A program made the translations under genes and the position numbers. The notes under the pieces were generated by a model. That model worked only from the letters and a program-made list of their open reading frames with translations, was not told the DNA's origin and searched no databases. From Collinsella sp. (GTDB lineage Bacteria; Actinomycetota; Coriobacteriia; Coriobacteriales; Coriobacteriaceae), in contig JAGZUC010000014.1 in NCBI GenBank assembly GCA_018380195.1, positions 21,940-85,939 on the forward strand: 64,000 nt of DNA, in the 5' to 3' direction. Shown here one piece after another: positions 26,164-34,690 of this stretch. Position 1 is the first letter of the stretch; each line of letters begins with the position of its first letter.

Positions 26164-26364
26164 AATGTTCGCAGCTCAGAGGCTATGTCTTTTGGATTCT
26201 TTTGGCGTGAGCGGCTTGGTTTTGGTAGGATTTGTCGGCGGCTTGACTAAGGGGGTTTTATAACTGCCATGCAGGTAGCCGTGTTGGTAACGTTTTACCG
26301 ACTTGCCAAGAACCCCTCATAATTAATGCGTCTGCAAAATGACTAATTGCTTTGACCTGCTGAA

Positions 26365-26412
26365 ACACTATATGTTGTGTTTGACCTAAAAAAAGAATAC
26401 AGGATATAGATG
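26365..26412 (+). promoter_or_regulatory. nrdD promoter with NrdR-box pair
   Basis: A good NrdR box, ACACTATATGTTGTGT (26365-26380; consensus ACACWATATATWGTGT), abuts a promoter with -35 TTGACC (26381-26386), 18-base spacer and -10 TATAGA (26405-26410). A weaker second box (26397-26412, about 10 of 16 matches) lies 32 bases on, three helical turns, the spacing NrdR operators use, and overlaps the -10. NrdR would thus repress nrdD when dATP/ATP status is high. The rest of the gene-free 26164-26636 shows only the 230-base nrdD leader and no coding frame that I trust. Confidence 0.75.
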
Positions 26413-26636
26413 CCTCTTTGTCGTATGATAGATGGCGGACAGAGAACGAGAACCTTATTCGCCCCATTTGGATAGATCTTTGAGCCCCTTGATTGGCTGC
26501 GAGGATTGTCCGCATGAGGGACTATGGTTATCGAGAACACAGATTGCGCGACGGCGCCGCAAGACAGGGGCACGCCCTGCCGGGCATCGTTTGGCTCTGA
26601 AGCGCAATGAGACTACGACGCGAAAGAGGCAAGAGG

Positions 26637-28859
26637 ATGAAGATCATCAAGCGCAGCGGCACCGAGGTTGTCTTTGACATCGATAAGATCGTCAATGCCA
26701 TCCGTGCCGCAAACTTGGAGGTCGAGGAGAGCTCTCGTCTTACCGACCGCCAGGTGGTTTACGCGGCACAAAACGTCGCCGAGGCATGCGAGAACGCGGG
26801 CCACACTGTTTCGGTCGAGGAGATTCAGGATTTGGTCGAGGACGAGATCATGCGTCTCGACTGCTACGAGGTTGCCCGCCACTACATCATCTATCGCTAT
26901 GTTCAGAGCCTGAAGCGCCAGAAGAACACGACCGATGACAAGATCCTGTCGCTGATCGAGTGCAATAACGAAGAGGTCAAGCAGGAGAACTCCAACAAGA
27001 ACCCGACCGTCAATTCCGTTCAGCGTGACTACATGGCCGGCGAGATCTCCAAGGACCTGACTCAGCGTGTGCTGCTGCCTCAAGAGATCGTGGATGCCCA
27101 TAATGAGGGCCTGATCCATTTCCACGATTCGGATTACTTTGCCCAGCACATGCACAACTGCGATCTGGTGAACCTGGAGGACATGCTCCAGAACGGCACT
27201 GTTATCTCGGGTACGCTGATCGAGAAGCCGCACAGCTTCTCGACCGCCTGCAACATCGCGACGCAGATCATCGCCCAGGTTGCTTCCTCCCAGTACGGAG
27301 GCCAGTCGATTTCGCTGACCCATCTTGCCCCGTTCGTCGAGGTGAGCCGTCAAAAGATTCGCGGCGAGGTCGCTCGCGAGCTCGAGGAGCTCGGTGTCTC
27401 TGCGTCTGCCGAGAAGGTCCGTGAGGTCGTTGAGGACCGTCTGCGTGACGAGATCCGTCGCGGCGTCCAGACGATTCAGTATCAGGTCGTGACCCTTATG
27501 ACCACCAATGGCCAGGCGCCGTTCGTGACGGTCTTTATGTATCTTAACGAGGCCCGTACGCCTCAGGAGAAGCACGACCTTGCCATGATCGTGGAGGAGA
27601 CGCTTCGCCAGCGCTACGAGGGCGTTAAGAACGAGGCCGGCGTATGGATCACCCCGGCATTCCCCAAGCTTATCTATGTACTCGAGGACGATAACGTTCA
27701 CGAGGATTCCCCGTACTTCTACCTGACCCAGCTGGCTGCCAAGTGCACTGCCAAGCGCATGGTGCCCGATTACATCTCCGAGAAAAAGATGCGCGAGCTC
27801 AAGCTGTCGAAGGGCGAGACCGCGGGTAACGGCGACTGCTATACCTGCATGGGCTGCCGCAGCTTCTTGACGCCCGACCGCTCGGGCAACGGCTTTAACA
27901 ACGTTGCCAACGCGCTGAACTACGACCCGAACAAGCCCAAGTACTATGGTCGCTTTAACCAGGGCGTCGTGACCATCAACCTGCCCGATGTCGCGCTGAG
28001 CTCGCACCAGGATATGGACAAGTTCTGGAAGATCTTCGACGAGCGCCTTGAGCTGTGCCACCGCGCCCTGCTGTGCCGTCATGAGCGTCTGATGGGTACG
28101 CTTTCGGATGCCGCACCGATTCTTTGGCAGTACGGTGCCCTCGCCCGTCTGAAGAAGGGCGAGACGATCGACAAGCTGCTCGTGGGCGGTTACTCCACCA
28201 TTAGTCTGGGTTATGCCGGCCTGTATGAGTGCGTCAAGTATATGACGGGCCACAGCCACACCGAGAAGGAGGGCACGCCCTTTGCCATGGCCGTCATGCA
28301 ACGCATGAACGACAAGTGCGCCGAGTGGAAAGCCGCGAGCGACATCGATTTCTCGCTGTACGGCACGCCGCTGGAGTCGACGACGTATAAGTTCGCCAAG
28401 TGCCTGCAGCGCCGTTTTGGCATTATCCCGGGCGTGACGGACAAGGGCTACATCACCAACAGCTACCACGTCCACGTGTCCGAGGAGATCGACGCATTCG
28501 ACAAGCTCAAGTTCGAGGGTATGTTCCAGCAGCTTTCGCCGGGCGGTGCCATCTCCTACGTCGAGGTTCCCAACATGCAGGACAACCTCAAGGCTGTCAT
28601 TCGCGTGATGCAGTACATCTACGACAACATCATGTACGCCGAGCTCAACACCAAGAGCGATTATTGCCAGGTGTGCGGTTACGACGGCGAGATCAAGATT
28701 GTCGAGGATGACGGCAAGCTGGTGTGGGAGTGCCCCAATTGCGGCAATCGTGACCAGGAGAAGATGAACGTCGCCCGTCGCACGTGCGGTTACATCGGTA
28801 CCCAGTTCTGGAACCAGGGTCGAACCGAGGAGATCCGCGACCGCGTGCTGCATCTCTAA
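26637..28859 (+). CDS. nrdD: Anaerobic (class III) ribonucleoside-triphosphate reductase
   Basis: Large glycyl-radical subunit, 740 residues. An ATP-cone spans about 1-95 (MKIIKRSGTEVVFDIDKIVNAI). The catalytic core contains the active-site cysteines in the CYTCMGCRSFLTP region and others; near the C-terminus is a zinc site of two CxxC pairs (CQVC and CPNC) followed by the glycyl-radical segment RTCGYIGTQFWNQGR. It makes deoxyribonucleotides without oxygen, using the radical generated by NrdG, encoded next. ATG at 26637 follows AAGAGG. A long hairpin lies between it and nrdG. Confidence 0.96.
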   Translation: MKIIKRSGTEVVFDIDKIVNAIRAANLEVEESSRLTDRQVVYAAQNVAEACENAGHTVSVEEIQDLVEDEIMRLDCYEVARHYIIYRYVQSLKRQKNTTDDKILSLIECNNEEVKQENSNKNPTVNSVQRDYMAGEISKDLTQRVLLPQEIVDAHNEGLIHFHDSDYFAQHMHNCDLVNLEDMLQNGTVISGTLIEKPHSFSTACNIATQIIAQVASSQYGGQSISLTHLAPFVEVSRQKIRGEVARELEELGVSASAEKVREVVEDRLRDEIRRGVQTIQYQVVTLMTTNGQAPFVTVFMYLNEARTPQEKHDLAMIVEETLRQRYEGVKNEAGVWITPAFPKLIYVLEDDNVHEDSPYFYLTQLAAKCTAKRMVPDYISEKKMRELKLSKGETAGNGDCYTCMGCRSFLTPDRSGNGFNNVANALNYDPNKPKYYGRFNQGVVTINLPDVALSSHQDMDKFWKIFDERLELCHRALLCRHERLMGTLSDAAPILWQYGALARLKKGETIDKLLVGGYSTISLGYAGLYECVKYMTGHSHTEKEGTPFAMAVMQRMNDKCAEWKAASDIDFSLYGTPLESTTYKFAKCLQRRFGIIPGVTDKGYITNSYHVHVSEEIDAFDKLKFEGMFQQLSPGGAISYVEVPNMQDNLKAVIRVMQYIYDNIMYAELNTKSDYCQVCGYDGEIKIVEDDGKLVWECPNCGNRDQEKMNVARRTCGYIGTQFWNQGRTEEIRDRVLHL

Positions 28860-28874
28860 TAACCATCCCAGGCC

Positions 28875-29004
28875 GCCCCGTAGCGAGGCCCCGGACCTTT
28901 ACTCGCTATTTCGGACAGTCCTGGCTCACGACGGAGGCGCCACTGGCGCCTCCTGTTCGTGCGGAACTCATATCGAGCAAAGGTCCGGGGCCTCGCTACG
29001 GGGC
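28875..29004. repeat. Long nested inverted repeat between nrdD and nrdG
   Basis: Outer arms 28875-28900 and 28979-29004 are perfectly complementary over 26 bases; inside lies CACGA...TCGTG and a perfect GGAGGCGCC-ACT-GGCGCCTCC hairpin. It starts 15 bases after the nrdD stop. The 426 gene-free bases 28860-29285 contain this element, the one at 29187, a small hairpin near 29140-29186 and no reading frame of note. Confidence 0.85.
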
Positions 29005-29186
29005 AGTCAAGTTGACGTAACTGAGATGCAGCTCGTGGTCTGCTCACTCCTCGAAGTTCTTAGCGGACATGAGTTGACTTGCAACAACGCTTTGCTTGCG
29101 ATGACGGTTGAGCTGCAACAAAGTTTTTATTAGACCTCGAACCCTATACTCGATGTTCGCTACGTTCATTGAGTATCGCTCGCGAG

Positions 29187-29270
29187 GGGTCTGGAGTATA
29201 TCGTCCCGCCCGCAGTTTCGCAGGCCGAAGGCCGAGAATGTCTGAGGACGGGATGATATACTCCAGACCC
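29187..29270. repeat. Inverted repeat ending at the nrdG ribosome-binding site
   Basis: Arms 29187-29208 and 29249-29270 (22 bases, one G-U-type mismatch) continue into an imperfect inner stem capped by GGCC-GAA-GGCC. The right foot ends just before AGGAAGG, the nrdG Shine-Dalgarno, so folding could affect nrdG translation. Confidence 0.82.
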
Positions 29271-29285
29271 CCAGGAAGGTTACCT

Positions 29286-29867
29286 ATGAACTACGCGAAC
29301 ATTAAGTATTTCGACATTGCTGATGGGGAAGGCGTTCGTACTTCTCTGTTTGTGAGCGGGTGCCGTCGTGGGTGCAAGAATTGCTTTAACTCTGTCGCGT
29401 GGGACTTTGCTGCGGGTGAGCCGTTCGATCGTGCCGTCGAGGACAAGATTATCGAGAGCCTCGATCATCCCTTTATTGACGGCCTGACGATTCTGGGCGG
29501 CGAGCCTATGGAGCCCGAGAATCAGACGGGGCTCGTTGACTTTATCGAACGCGTGCGTGCGGCCTATCCCGCGGGGTCAGGAAAGACCATTTGGTGTTTT
29601 ACCGGCGACGTGCTCGAGGAGCTTATGCCGGGTGGTCGTCACCATACCGAGGCGACGGACCGTATCCTTGCCTGCCTCGATATGTTGGTGGATGGCCCGT
29701 TTGTTCAGGAGCTGTACGATATCTCATTGCGTTTTAGGGGCTCGAGTAACCAGCGTGTGATCGATATGAACGCTACGCGCGACCGTGCTGAGCGCGAGGG
29801 TGTTGCGCTTTGTGATGCGGTTGAACTTTGGCGGGACGATCCAGTCTATTCGACCCATACTATGTAG
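29286..29867 (+). CDS. nrdG: Anaerobic ribonucleotide reductase activating protein
   Basis: Radical-SAM activase of 193 residues that installs the glycyl radical on NrdD. The CxxxCxxC cluster motif is CRRGCKNC near 24-31 (VSGCRRGCKNCFN), followed by GGEPM (about 77-81) for SAM binding. The start at 29286 gives the family N-terminus MNYANIKYFDIADGEGVRTS; the open frame further upstream passes through the hairpin and is not coding. It follows nrdD across two hairpins. Confidence 0.94.
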   Translation: MNYANIKYFDIADGEGVRTSLFVSGCRRGCKNCFNSVAWDFAAGEPFDRAVEDKIIESLDHPFIDGLTILGGEPMEPENQTGLVDFIERVRAAYPAGSGKTIWCFTGDVLEELMPGGRHHTEATDRILACLDMLVDGPFVQELYDISLRFRGSSNQRVIDMNATRDRAEREGVALCDAVELWRDDPVYSTHTM

Positions 29868-29934
29868 CTTGTGGCCGATGCCGGAGGGCGTGGTACCATA
29901 GCGCGAACGCGAAATCGAAAAAAGTGAGGCCCAG

Positions 29935-30492
29935 ATGGTCGATCAGGAAAAAGTCGAGACTGCCATTAAGCTGCTGCTTGAAGGTATAGGCGAGGACCCA
30001 ACTCGTGAGGGCCTGCTGGAGACTCCGGGACGCGTCGCCCGTATGTATGGCGAGATTGCCGGCGGTATGGACCAGAGTGCCGAGGAGCACCTGTCCAAAA
30101 CTTTTGCCGTCGCTTCGAACGATTTGGTTATCGAGCGCGACATTACGTTTTACTCGCTGTGCGAGCACCATCTGCTGCCGTTTTATGGCAAGGCTGCGAT
30201 CGGCTATATCCCTAACGGTCGCGTGGCGGGCCTGTCTAAGCTTGCTCGCACGGTTGAGGTCTATGCCCGTCGTCTGCAGCTGCAGGAGCAGCTGTGTGCA
30301 CAGGTTGCCGATGCCCTCATGGAGTATCTTGCTCCCCAAGGGGCGATTGTACTGATGGAAGCCGAGCACATGTGCATGACGATGCGCGGCGTGCAAAAGC
30401 CCGGCACCAAGACCGTGACGCTCGCTCGCCGCGGCGTCTTTGAGACCGATCCCGCGCTCGAGGAGCGGTTCTTTAGGATGCTGGGCCGCTAA
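29935..30492 (+). CDS. folE: GTP cyclohydrolase I
   Basis: GTP cyclohydrolase I of 185 residues, first enzyme of folate synthesis, giving 7,8-dihydroneopterin triphosphate. Conserved segments: GEDPTREGLLETPGRVARMY, the zinc site SLCEHHLLPFYGKAAIGYIP, and the C-terminal zinc Cys in MEAEHMCMTMRGVQKPG. AAAGTGAGG precedes the ATG. The HD-domain gene starts two bases after the stop, so the two are co-expressed. Confidence 0.96.
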   Translation: MVDQEKVETAIKLLLEGIGEDPTREGLLETPGRVARMYGEIAGGMDQSAEEHLSKTFAVASNDLVIERDITFYSLCEHHLLPFYGKAAIGYIPNGRVAGLSKLARTVEVYARRLQLQEQLCAQVADALMEYLAPQGAIVLMEAEHMCMTMRGVQKPGTKTVTLARRGVFETDPALEERFFRMLGR

Positions 30493-30494
30493 CC

Positions 30495-31076
30495 ATGAGA
30501 GTCGTCAACGACTTTACATCGAAGACCGATGAAGGGACGCCGCGTCGCGGCTTTATGGCTTCGGGCCTGACTCCCTTTGGTGCCATGCCTCGCATTGATT
30601 ACATTTGTGCCAACGGGCTGTTCCGGCGGCACCTGGGCAACATTGCACAGTTGGAATCGGGGCGTATCTTCTGCCGCCACGGTATTGACCATCTGCTGGA
30701 TGTCGCGCGCATTATGTGGATTAAGAATCTCGAGGAACAGCTCGAATTTGACCGCGAGGTCATCTATGCCACGGCACTTCTTCACGATATCGGCAAAGAT
30801 GAACAGTATGAATCGGGTATATCCCATGATGTTGCAAGCGAGCGCGTCGCTGATGCAATACTCGCCGGCATGCCCGATGACGTGGCGTTTGAGCCGGCCG
30901 ATGCCGCAGCCATTAAGACGGCCATTCTGGGCCATCGAAAGCTGCGCGTGAACAGCCAACCGCTTGAGCGTCTGCTCTATGCAGCCGACAAAGCGTCGCG
31001 CGCATGCTTTGCATGCCCCGCGCGCAATGCTTGCAACTGGAGCGATGATAAAAAGAACCTGTCGATTCGCGTGTAG
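30495..31076 (+). CDS. HD-domain phosphohydrolase in the folate operon
   Basis: A 193-residue HD-superfamily protein. His in CRHGIDHLLDVAR, the HD pair in LLHDIGK, and a later His/Asp set (GISHDVAS, GHRKLR, ADKASR) form the metal site. The tail has a compact Cys group (CFACPARNAC). It sits exactly between folE and folB, where two phosphate-removal steps (dihydroneopterin triphosphate to dihydroneopterin) are required, so a role in that dephosphorylation is a fair inference; the substrate is not evident from sequence. Confidence 0.82.
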   Translation: MRVVNDFTSKTDEGTPRRGFMASGLTPFGAMPRIDYICANGLFRRHLGNIAQLESGRIFCRHGIDHLLDVARIMWIKNLEEQLEFDREVIYATALLHDIGKDEQYESGISHDVASERVADAILAGMPDDVAFEPADAAAIKTAILGHRKLRVNSQPLERLLYAADKASRACFACPARNACNWSDDKKNLSIRV

Positions 31077-31119
31077 CTAGTTTGCGCGGTCGGGGTTCTA
31101 AACGAAGGAGACGATCGCG

Positions 31120-31605
31120 ATGAGTAACAAGAAACTGCCCGAGAATGCAACCAAGACTGAAGGCGCCGAGCTCGCCCGCCGTGGAAGGGGCGAAATATCC
31201 ACCGCAACGGCGGTGCCTCACGTGAGCTATGACGATCTGCGCCATGCCGATCGCATTGTCATTGACGGCCTTGAGGTTTTTGCCAACCATGGCGTGTATC
31301 CCGAGGAGAATGCGCTGGGTCAGAAGTTCATCGTTTCTCTGGTGCTCTATGCCGACTTGCGCGCGGCGGGGGAGCACGATAACCTGGATGCCTCGATTGA
31401 CTACGGCTCGGTGTGCCACGATGTCGATGGCTATCTGCGCGAGCATACGTTTAAGCTCATCGAGGCGGCAGCCGAGGGTGTGGCCCAGATGCTGCTGCGT
31501 CGTTACCCCCTGCTGCTTGGCGTGCGTGTTAAGCTCGATAAGCCTTGGGCGCCCGTCGGTCTTCCCCTGGCAAGCTGCGGTGTCGAGATCGAGCGCGTGC
31601 GCTAG
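31120..31605 (+). CDS. folB: Dihydroneopterin aldolase
   Basis: FolB-family aldolase of 161 residues. The core starts near residue 44 (ADRIVIDGLEVFANHGVYPEENALGQKFIVSL), with Glu in YPEE and the catalytic Lys in VRVKLDKPWAP. About 40 residues of polar N-terminal extension precede the usual 120-residue domain; the start at 31120 has a clear GAAGGAG. It converts dihydroneopterin to the hydroxymethylpterin. folP and folK do not follow; the next gene converges from the other strand. Confidence 0.88.
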   Translation: MSNKKLPENATKTEGAELARRGRGEISTATAVPHVSYDDLRHADRIVIDGLEVFANHGVYPEENALGQKFIVSLVLYADLRAAGEHDNLDASIDYGSVCHDVDGYLREHTFKLIEAAAEGVAQMLLRRYPLLLGVRVKLDKPWAPVGLPLASCGVEIERVR

Positions 31606-31611
31606 TCGGTT

Positions 31612-32388
31612 CTAATACGTCTCTATGGGCGGCTGCTTGAGTCGCTGAGACAGTGCTCTATTGTTGGGGCAGTACGTGTCGAGCAGGGTGTGAAACCGCC
31701 GATTGTGGCTTGGCTCGAGCAAGTGGACAAGCTCGTGGGCGACAACCATGTCGAGGCATTCGACGGGGTAGGCGGCGAGCTCGCGCGCGATGCGAATGGC
31801 GCCGGTTTTGGGTGTGCAGGAGCCCCAGCGCGTCTTCATGCTGCGCACGGAAACGCGGGAAACGGCGACACCCATTGCGATTTCGTATGCGTGCACCATA
31901 TCGCGCAGCGCCGATGTGACCTCGGACGTATAAAGCTGGTCGATGTGGGCTTGGAACTCATCGGACGTTAGGCCGTCGAGGGCCGTGCACTGCTTTGCCT
32001 GCGCGCGCCCACTTGGCTCATCGGTACCCATAAAACTTGCGAAGGTGGCCTGTTTGGGTCGCGGTGCGGGTGATGCAAAGTTGTGATCGAGTGCATCCTG
32101 TACCGTGATGGGCTTGCCCCAAAGCGCAATGATGGACGAGGGACTGAGCGGCTCTTGCGCTGTCGCCTGACGTTGCTCACGTTGGGCAAGTCGGCTGATA
32201 ATCCAGGCGCTGTTGCGCTTCACAAACGCTTCGATGCGCTCGCGGCTGGCGCCGAGCGGTGCGCTGGCGTGGACCTCGCCGCTCGATGTGACGCGTAGGT
32301 TAAAGTTCTTGACGCGCTTTTTGGTAACGACGACGGGGATGAGCGTTCCATCCGGTCGGGATGCGGAAATCGTAAATTGCTGCGTCAA
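31612..32388 (-). CDS. YgjP/SprT-like metal-dependent hydrolase (DUF45)
   Basis: A 258-residue protein with the DUF45 signature: KTRWGSC near the middle and the zinc motif VVAHELVHLLEPSHNRRF (HExxH-like HELVH plus distal His) near the C-terminus. Relatives are minigluzincin-type metalloproteases of unknown substrate. The TTG at 32388 has GAAGGA seven bases upstream and gives the N-terminus MTQQFTI; upstream ATG (32421) and TTG (32451) starts are alternatives with poorer sites. An insert of about 40 residues rich in Ala/Pro/Gln separates the N-terminal beta region from the catalytic part. Confidence 0.8.
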   Translation of the reverse strand: MTQQFTISASRPDGTLIPVVVTKKRVKNFNLRVTSSGEVHASAPLGASRERIEAFVKRNSAWIISRLAQREQRQATAQEPLSPSSIIALWGKPITVQDALDHNFASPAPRPKQATFASFMGTDEPSGRAQAKQCTALDGLTSDEFQAHIDQLYTSEVTSALRDMVHAYEIAMGVAVSRVSVRSMKTRWGSCTPKTGAIRIARELAAYPVECLDMVVAHELVHLLEPSHNRRFHTLLDTYCPNNRALSQRLKQPPIETY

Positions 32389-32462
32389 ATGTGATCCTTC
32401 AGATTGGGGACGGGGCGGCATGTCGACCGCTCGGCATGCCGGCCCGCTCAAGGGATGTGAAA

Positions 32463-33476
32463 TTAATAACGCTCAAAGAAGGCAAGCGCGTTGTCGCTGC
32501 AGAGCTTTTGCATCACGGTCTTGCCAAAATGCTTGGAGAGCATGTTCTGGAACTCGGGCATCATACTGGCATCGGAGAGGAAAGCGGGCACCGTGGCACC
32601 GTCCCAGTCGCCGCCGAGCGCGATGACGTCCTCGCCGCCCAGGTCGAGCCAGTGCTCGATATGTGCCGCTAGCTGGTCGAAGGTGACGTCTGCGGCGGTT
32701 TTGTCGGTTGCGTCGTTGGAAAGGAACTCGCTGCAGTAGTTGAGGCCGACGATGCCGCCCATGTCGCGAATGGTGCGGAACTGGTCGTCGGTGAGGTTGC
32801 GCTTGACGCCGCAAACCGCACGGGAGTTGGAGTGGCTGGCGACGAACGGGCGCGTGGCGTGGGCGACAACCTCGTCAAAGCACTCGTCGTTGAGGTGGGA
32901 GACGTCGAGCACCATGCCGGCGTGCTCCATCTGCGTAAGGGCCTCGATGCCGGCGGCGGTGAGGCCGGCGTGGGTGTCGTGGCCGCTCGCGAGCGGCCCC
33001 TGCGCGTTCCAGCTGAGTGATGACATGAGTACGCCCAGGCTCTTGAGCACCTCGATCAGCGCGGGGTCCTCGGCAAAGAACGTGGCGTTTTCGATGGTGT
33101 GGATGCAGGCGACCTTGCCGTCTTTGAGCGCAGGGCGAATGTCTGCCGCGCTGCGTACGTTGACCATGCGGTCGTGGTTGAGCATTGCCTGGCCGCTCAT
33201 ATGCGCCATGATCTGCGCCTGGAAGCGCGCGGCGTGGGCGGTGGGAATCTCGTCGGGGACAAACGTGGCGAAGCACTGTGCCCACGGCGTGTTGCCGATC
33301 TTTGCGAGCGAGATGGCGCAGGCGTTGCCCTCGATGAGGTCGAAATCTTGCGGATGCGTTTCGTCGCCGGGGAAATAACCGTCGGTACCGGCGGTAAAGC
33401 GCAGGTCGAGATCGAGCGTGGCCCAGCCGATGCGGTCAGCGGTGTCGCAGTGTAGGTCAAATACGGGATATGCCAT
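32463..33476 (-). CDS. Membrane-dipeptidase family (M19) peptidase
   Basis: Renal-dipeptidase-type TIM-barrel zinc peptidase, 337 residues. Metal ligands are visible in FDLHCDT (HxD, about 5-11), a Glu in HTIENATFF, VLDVSHLND and VASHSNSRAV. Members cut dipeptides, often with broad specificity or D-residues at the C-terminal position. No signal peptide, so it is probably cytosolic, fitting peptide nutrition through the Opp system. GGAGG lies just before the ATG at 33476. Confidence 0.92.
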   Translation of the reverse strand: MAYPVFDLHCDTADRIGWATLDLDLRFTAGTDGYFPGDETHPQDFDLIEGNACAISLAKIGNTPWAQCFATFVPDEIPTAHAARFQAQIMAHMSGQAMLNHDRMVNVRSAADIRPALKDGKVACIHTIENATFFAEDPALIEVLKSLGVLMSSLSWNAQGPLASGHDTHAGLTAAGIEALTQMEHAGMVLDVSHLNDECFDEVVAHATRPFVASHSNSRAVCGVKRNLTDDQFRTIRDMGGIVGLNYCSEFLSNDATDKTAADVTFDQLAAHIEHWLDLGGEDVIALGGDWDGATVPAFLSDASMMPEFQNMLSKHFGKTVMQKLCSDNALAFFERY

Positions 33477-33596
33477 GGTTCCTCCGGTTGCAGCGTTTCT
33501 TTGCAAACTGTCTTTGAATTGTATGACTAGGGTATAGTTAGCGCCATATGTTCATGGCGGCCCGCGTTGTGCGCCGCCCTTATCACGGAGGTTACC

Positions 33597-34025
33597 ATGT
33601 CCAACCAGGGCAAGAAGGTCAAGACCCATTATCGTGGCACGCTCGACGACGGCACGCAGTTCGATAGCTCTTACGATCGCGGCGAGCCGCTGGAGTTCAC
33701 CTGCGGCGCCGGTCAGATGATCAAGGGCTTCGACGCCGCTGTTGTCGACATGCAGGTGGGCGAGAAGAAGACCGTGCACATTCCCGCTGCCGATGCCTAC
33801 GGCGAGCACAATCCCGAGATGGTCCTGACCTTCCCGGCTGAGCAGGTCCCCAATATCGAGCAGATCGAGAAGGGCATGAAGCTCTTCCTGTCCACGCCGA
33901 GCGGCATGCCCGTCCCCGCCGTGGTCATAGACGTGACGCCCGAGGCCGTGACGCTCGACGCCAACCACGAGCTCGCCGGCAAGGATCTCAACTTTGATAT
34001 CGAGCTCGTCGAGGTCGAGGACTAG
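33597..34025 (+). CDS. slyD: SlyD-type FKBP peptidyl-prolyl isomerase
   Basis: A 142-residue FKBP of the SlyD class: FKBP halves (KVKTHYRGTLDDGTQFDSSYDRGEPLEFTCGAGQMIKGFDAAV) flank the insert-in-flap domain (YGEHNPEMVLTFPAEQVPNIEQIEKGMKLFLSTPSGMPVPAVV), which acts as a chaperone. The His-rich nickel tail of E. coli SlyD is absent. GGAGG precedes the ATG at 33597. The next gene, three bases on, encodes a UreE-like protein. Confidence 0.92.
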   Translation: MSNQGKKVKTHYRGTLDDGTQFDSSYDRGEPLEFTCGAGQMIKGFDAAVVDMQVGEKKTVHIPAADAYGEHNPEMVLTFPAEQVPNIEQIEKGMKLFLSTPSGMPVPAVVIDVTPEAVTLDANHELAGKDLNFDIELVEVED

Positions 34026-34028
34026 AGT

Positions 34029-34607
34029 ATGCCTGAACGCTTGGTTTTGACGACATGCTTGGGAAATCTCAACGATCCGTCCTATGAACTCCTGCTTCGC
34101 CGGGAGCTGGGCGGTGTCTTTGAAGTTGACGAGCTGTTGCTCGATTGGGACCAGGCTGATGCATGCGCGTTTGTGGGCGTGACGGAGCTGGGGCGCACGA
34201 TCGATGTTCGGTTGGATACTGCCGACGGCGGTCGTCTTGCCGATGGCGACGTGCTCGCCATTGACCGTTCGGGTATGGTGCCCGTGGCGGTTGTCGTGCG
34301 CCTGCGCAGCGCCGAGGTTTATTTGGTCGAAGTCGACCGCATGGATCCGATTGCGCTCGCGCATGCGTGCTGGGAGATCGGCAACATGCATGCGCCGCTC
34401 TTCCGGGGTGACTCGGATGAGCATACCGTGCGCATGTATACGCCGGTGCAGCCGGTTTTGGGCCGTATGCTTCGCGGTGTCGAGGGAGCTCGAATCTCGA
34501 TTGTTTCGTACGAGCTCGATGCGGGTCGACGCTTTGCGTCGAGCGCGGCCGATGTTGTCGTGAGCATGGCTCCGGACTTTACCATCGTTAAAAAGACGCG
34601 CGACTAA
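34029..34607 (+). CDS. UreE-like protein (putative metallochaperone)
   Basis: A 192-residue protein whose C-terminal half follows the UreE fold pattern: ALAHACWEIGNMHAPLF, where UreE has YHLGNRHVPL with its nickel-binding His, then YTPVQPVLGRMLRGVEGARISIV. The N-terminal half (VDELLLDWDQADACAF... RLADGDVLAI) fits the UreE peptide-binding domain. The His-rich tail is missing and no urease genes are near. Co-translation with SlyD, another nickel-handling family, suggests metal delivery to a different enzyme such as a hydrogenase (inference). Alternative: an unrelated function on the same fold. Confidence 0.62.
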   Translation: MPERLVLTTCLGNLNDPSYELLLRRELGGVFEVDELLLDWDQADACAFVGVTELGRTIDVRLDTADGGRLADGDVLAIDRSGMVPVAVVVRLRSAEVYLVEVDRMDPIALAHACWEIGNMHAPLFRGDSDEHTVRMYTPVQPVLGRMLRGVEGARISIVSYELDAGRRFASSAADVVVSMAPDFTIVKKTRD

Positions 34608-34620
34608 GCGCGCGTATGCG

Positions 34621-34661
34621 CAAGACGGGCTTTGAGGGGTGACCGATCAAGGTCCGTCTTG
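34621..34661. repeat. Inverted repeat after the slyD operon
   Basis: Arms of 15 bases (CAAGACGGGCTTTGA and TCAAGGTCCGTCTTG, three mismatches) flank an 11-base loop. No T-run follows. It ends 30 bases before the next start codon. Confidence 0.65.
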
Positions 34662-34690
34662 CTGTTGATAGGAGGCTTTGGGGGAAGCAT

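Noticed and set aside
26432..26677. An 81-codon plus-strand frame in the nrdD leader
   Set aside because: Arg-rich, low-complexity product overlapping the nrdD start, with no ribosome-binding site.
28856..29047. Short frames on both strands between nrdD and nrdG with near-identical peptides
   Set aside because: They are the two sides of the long inverted repeat, not coding sequence.
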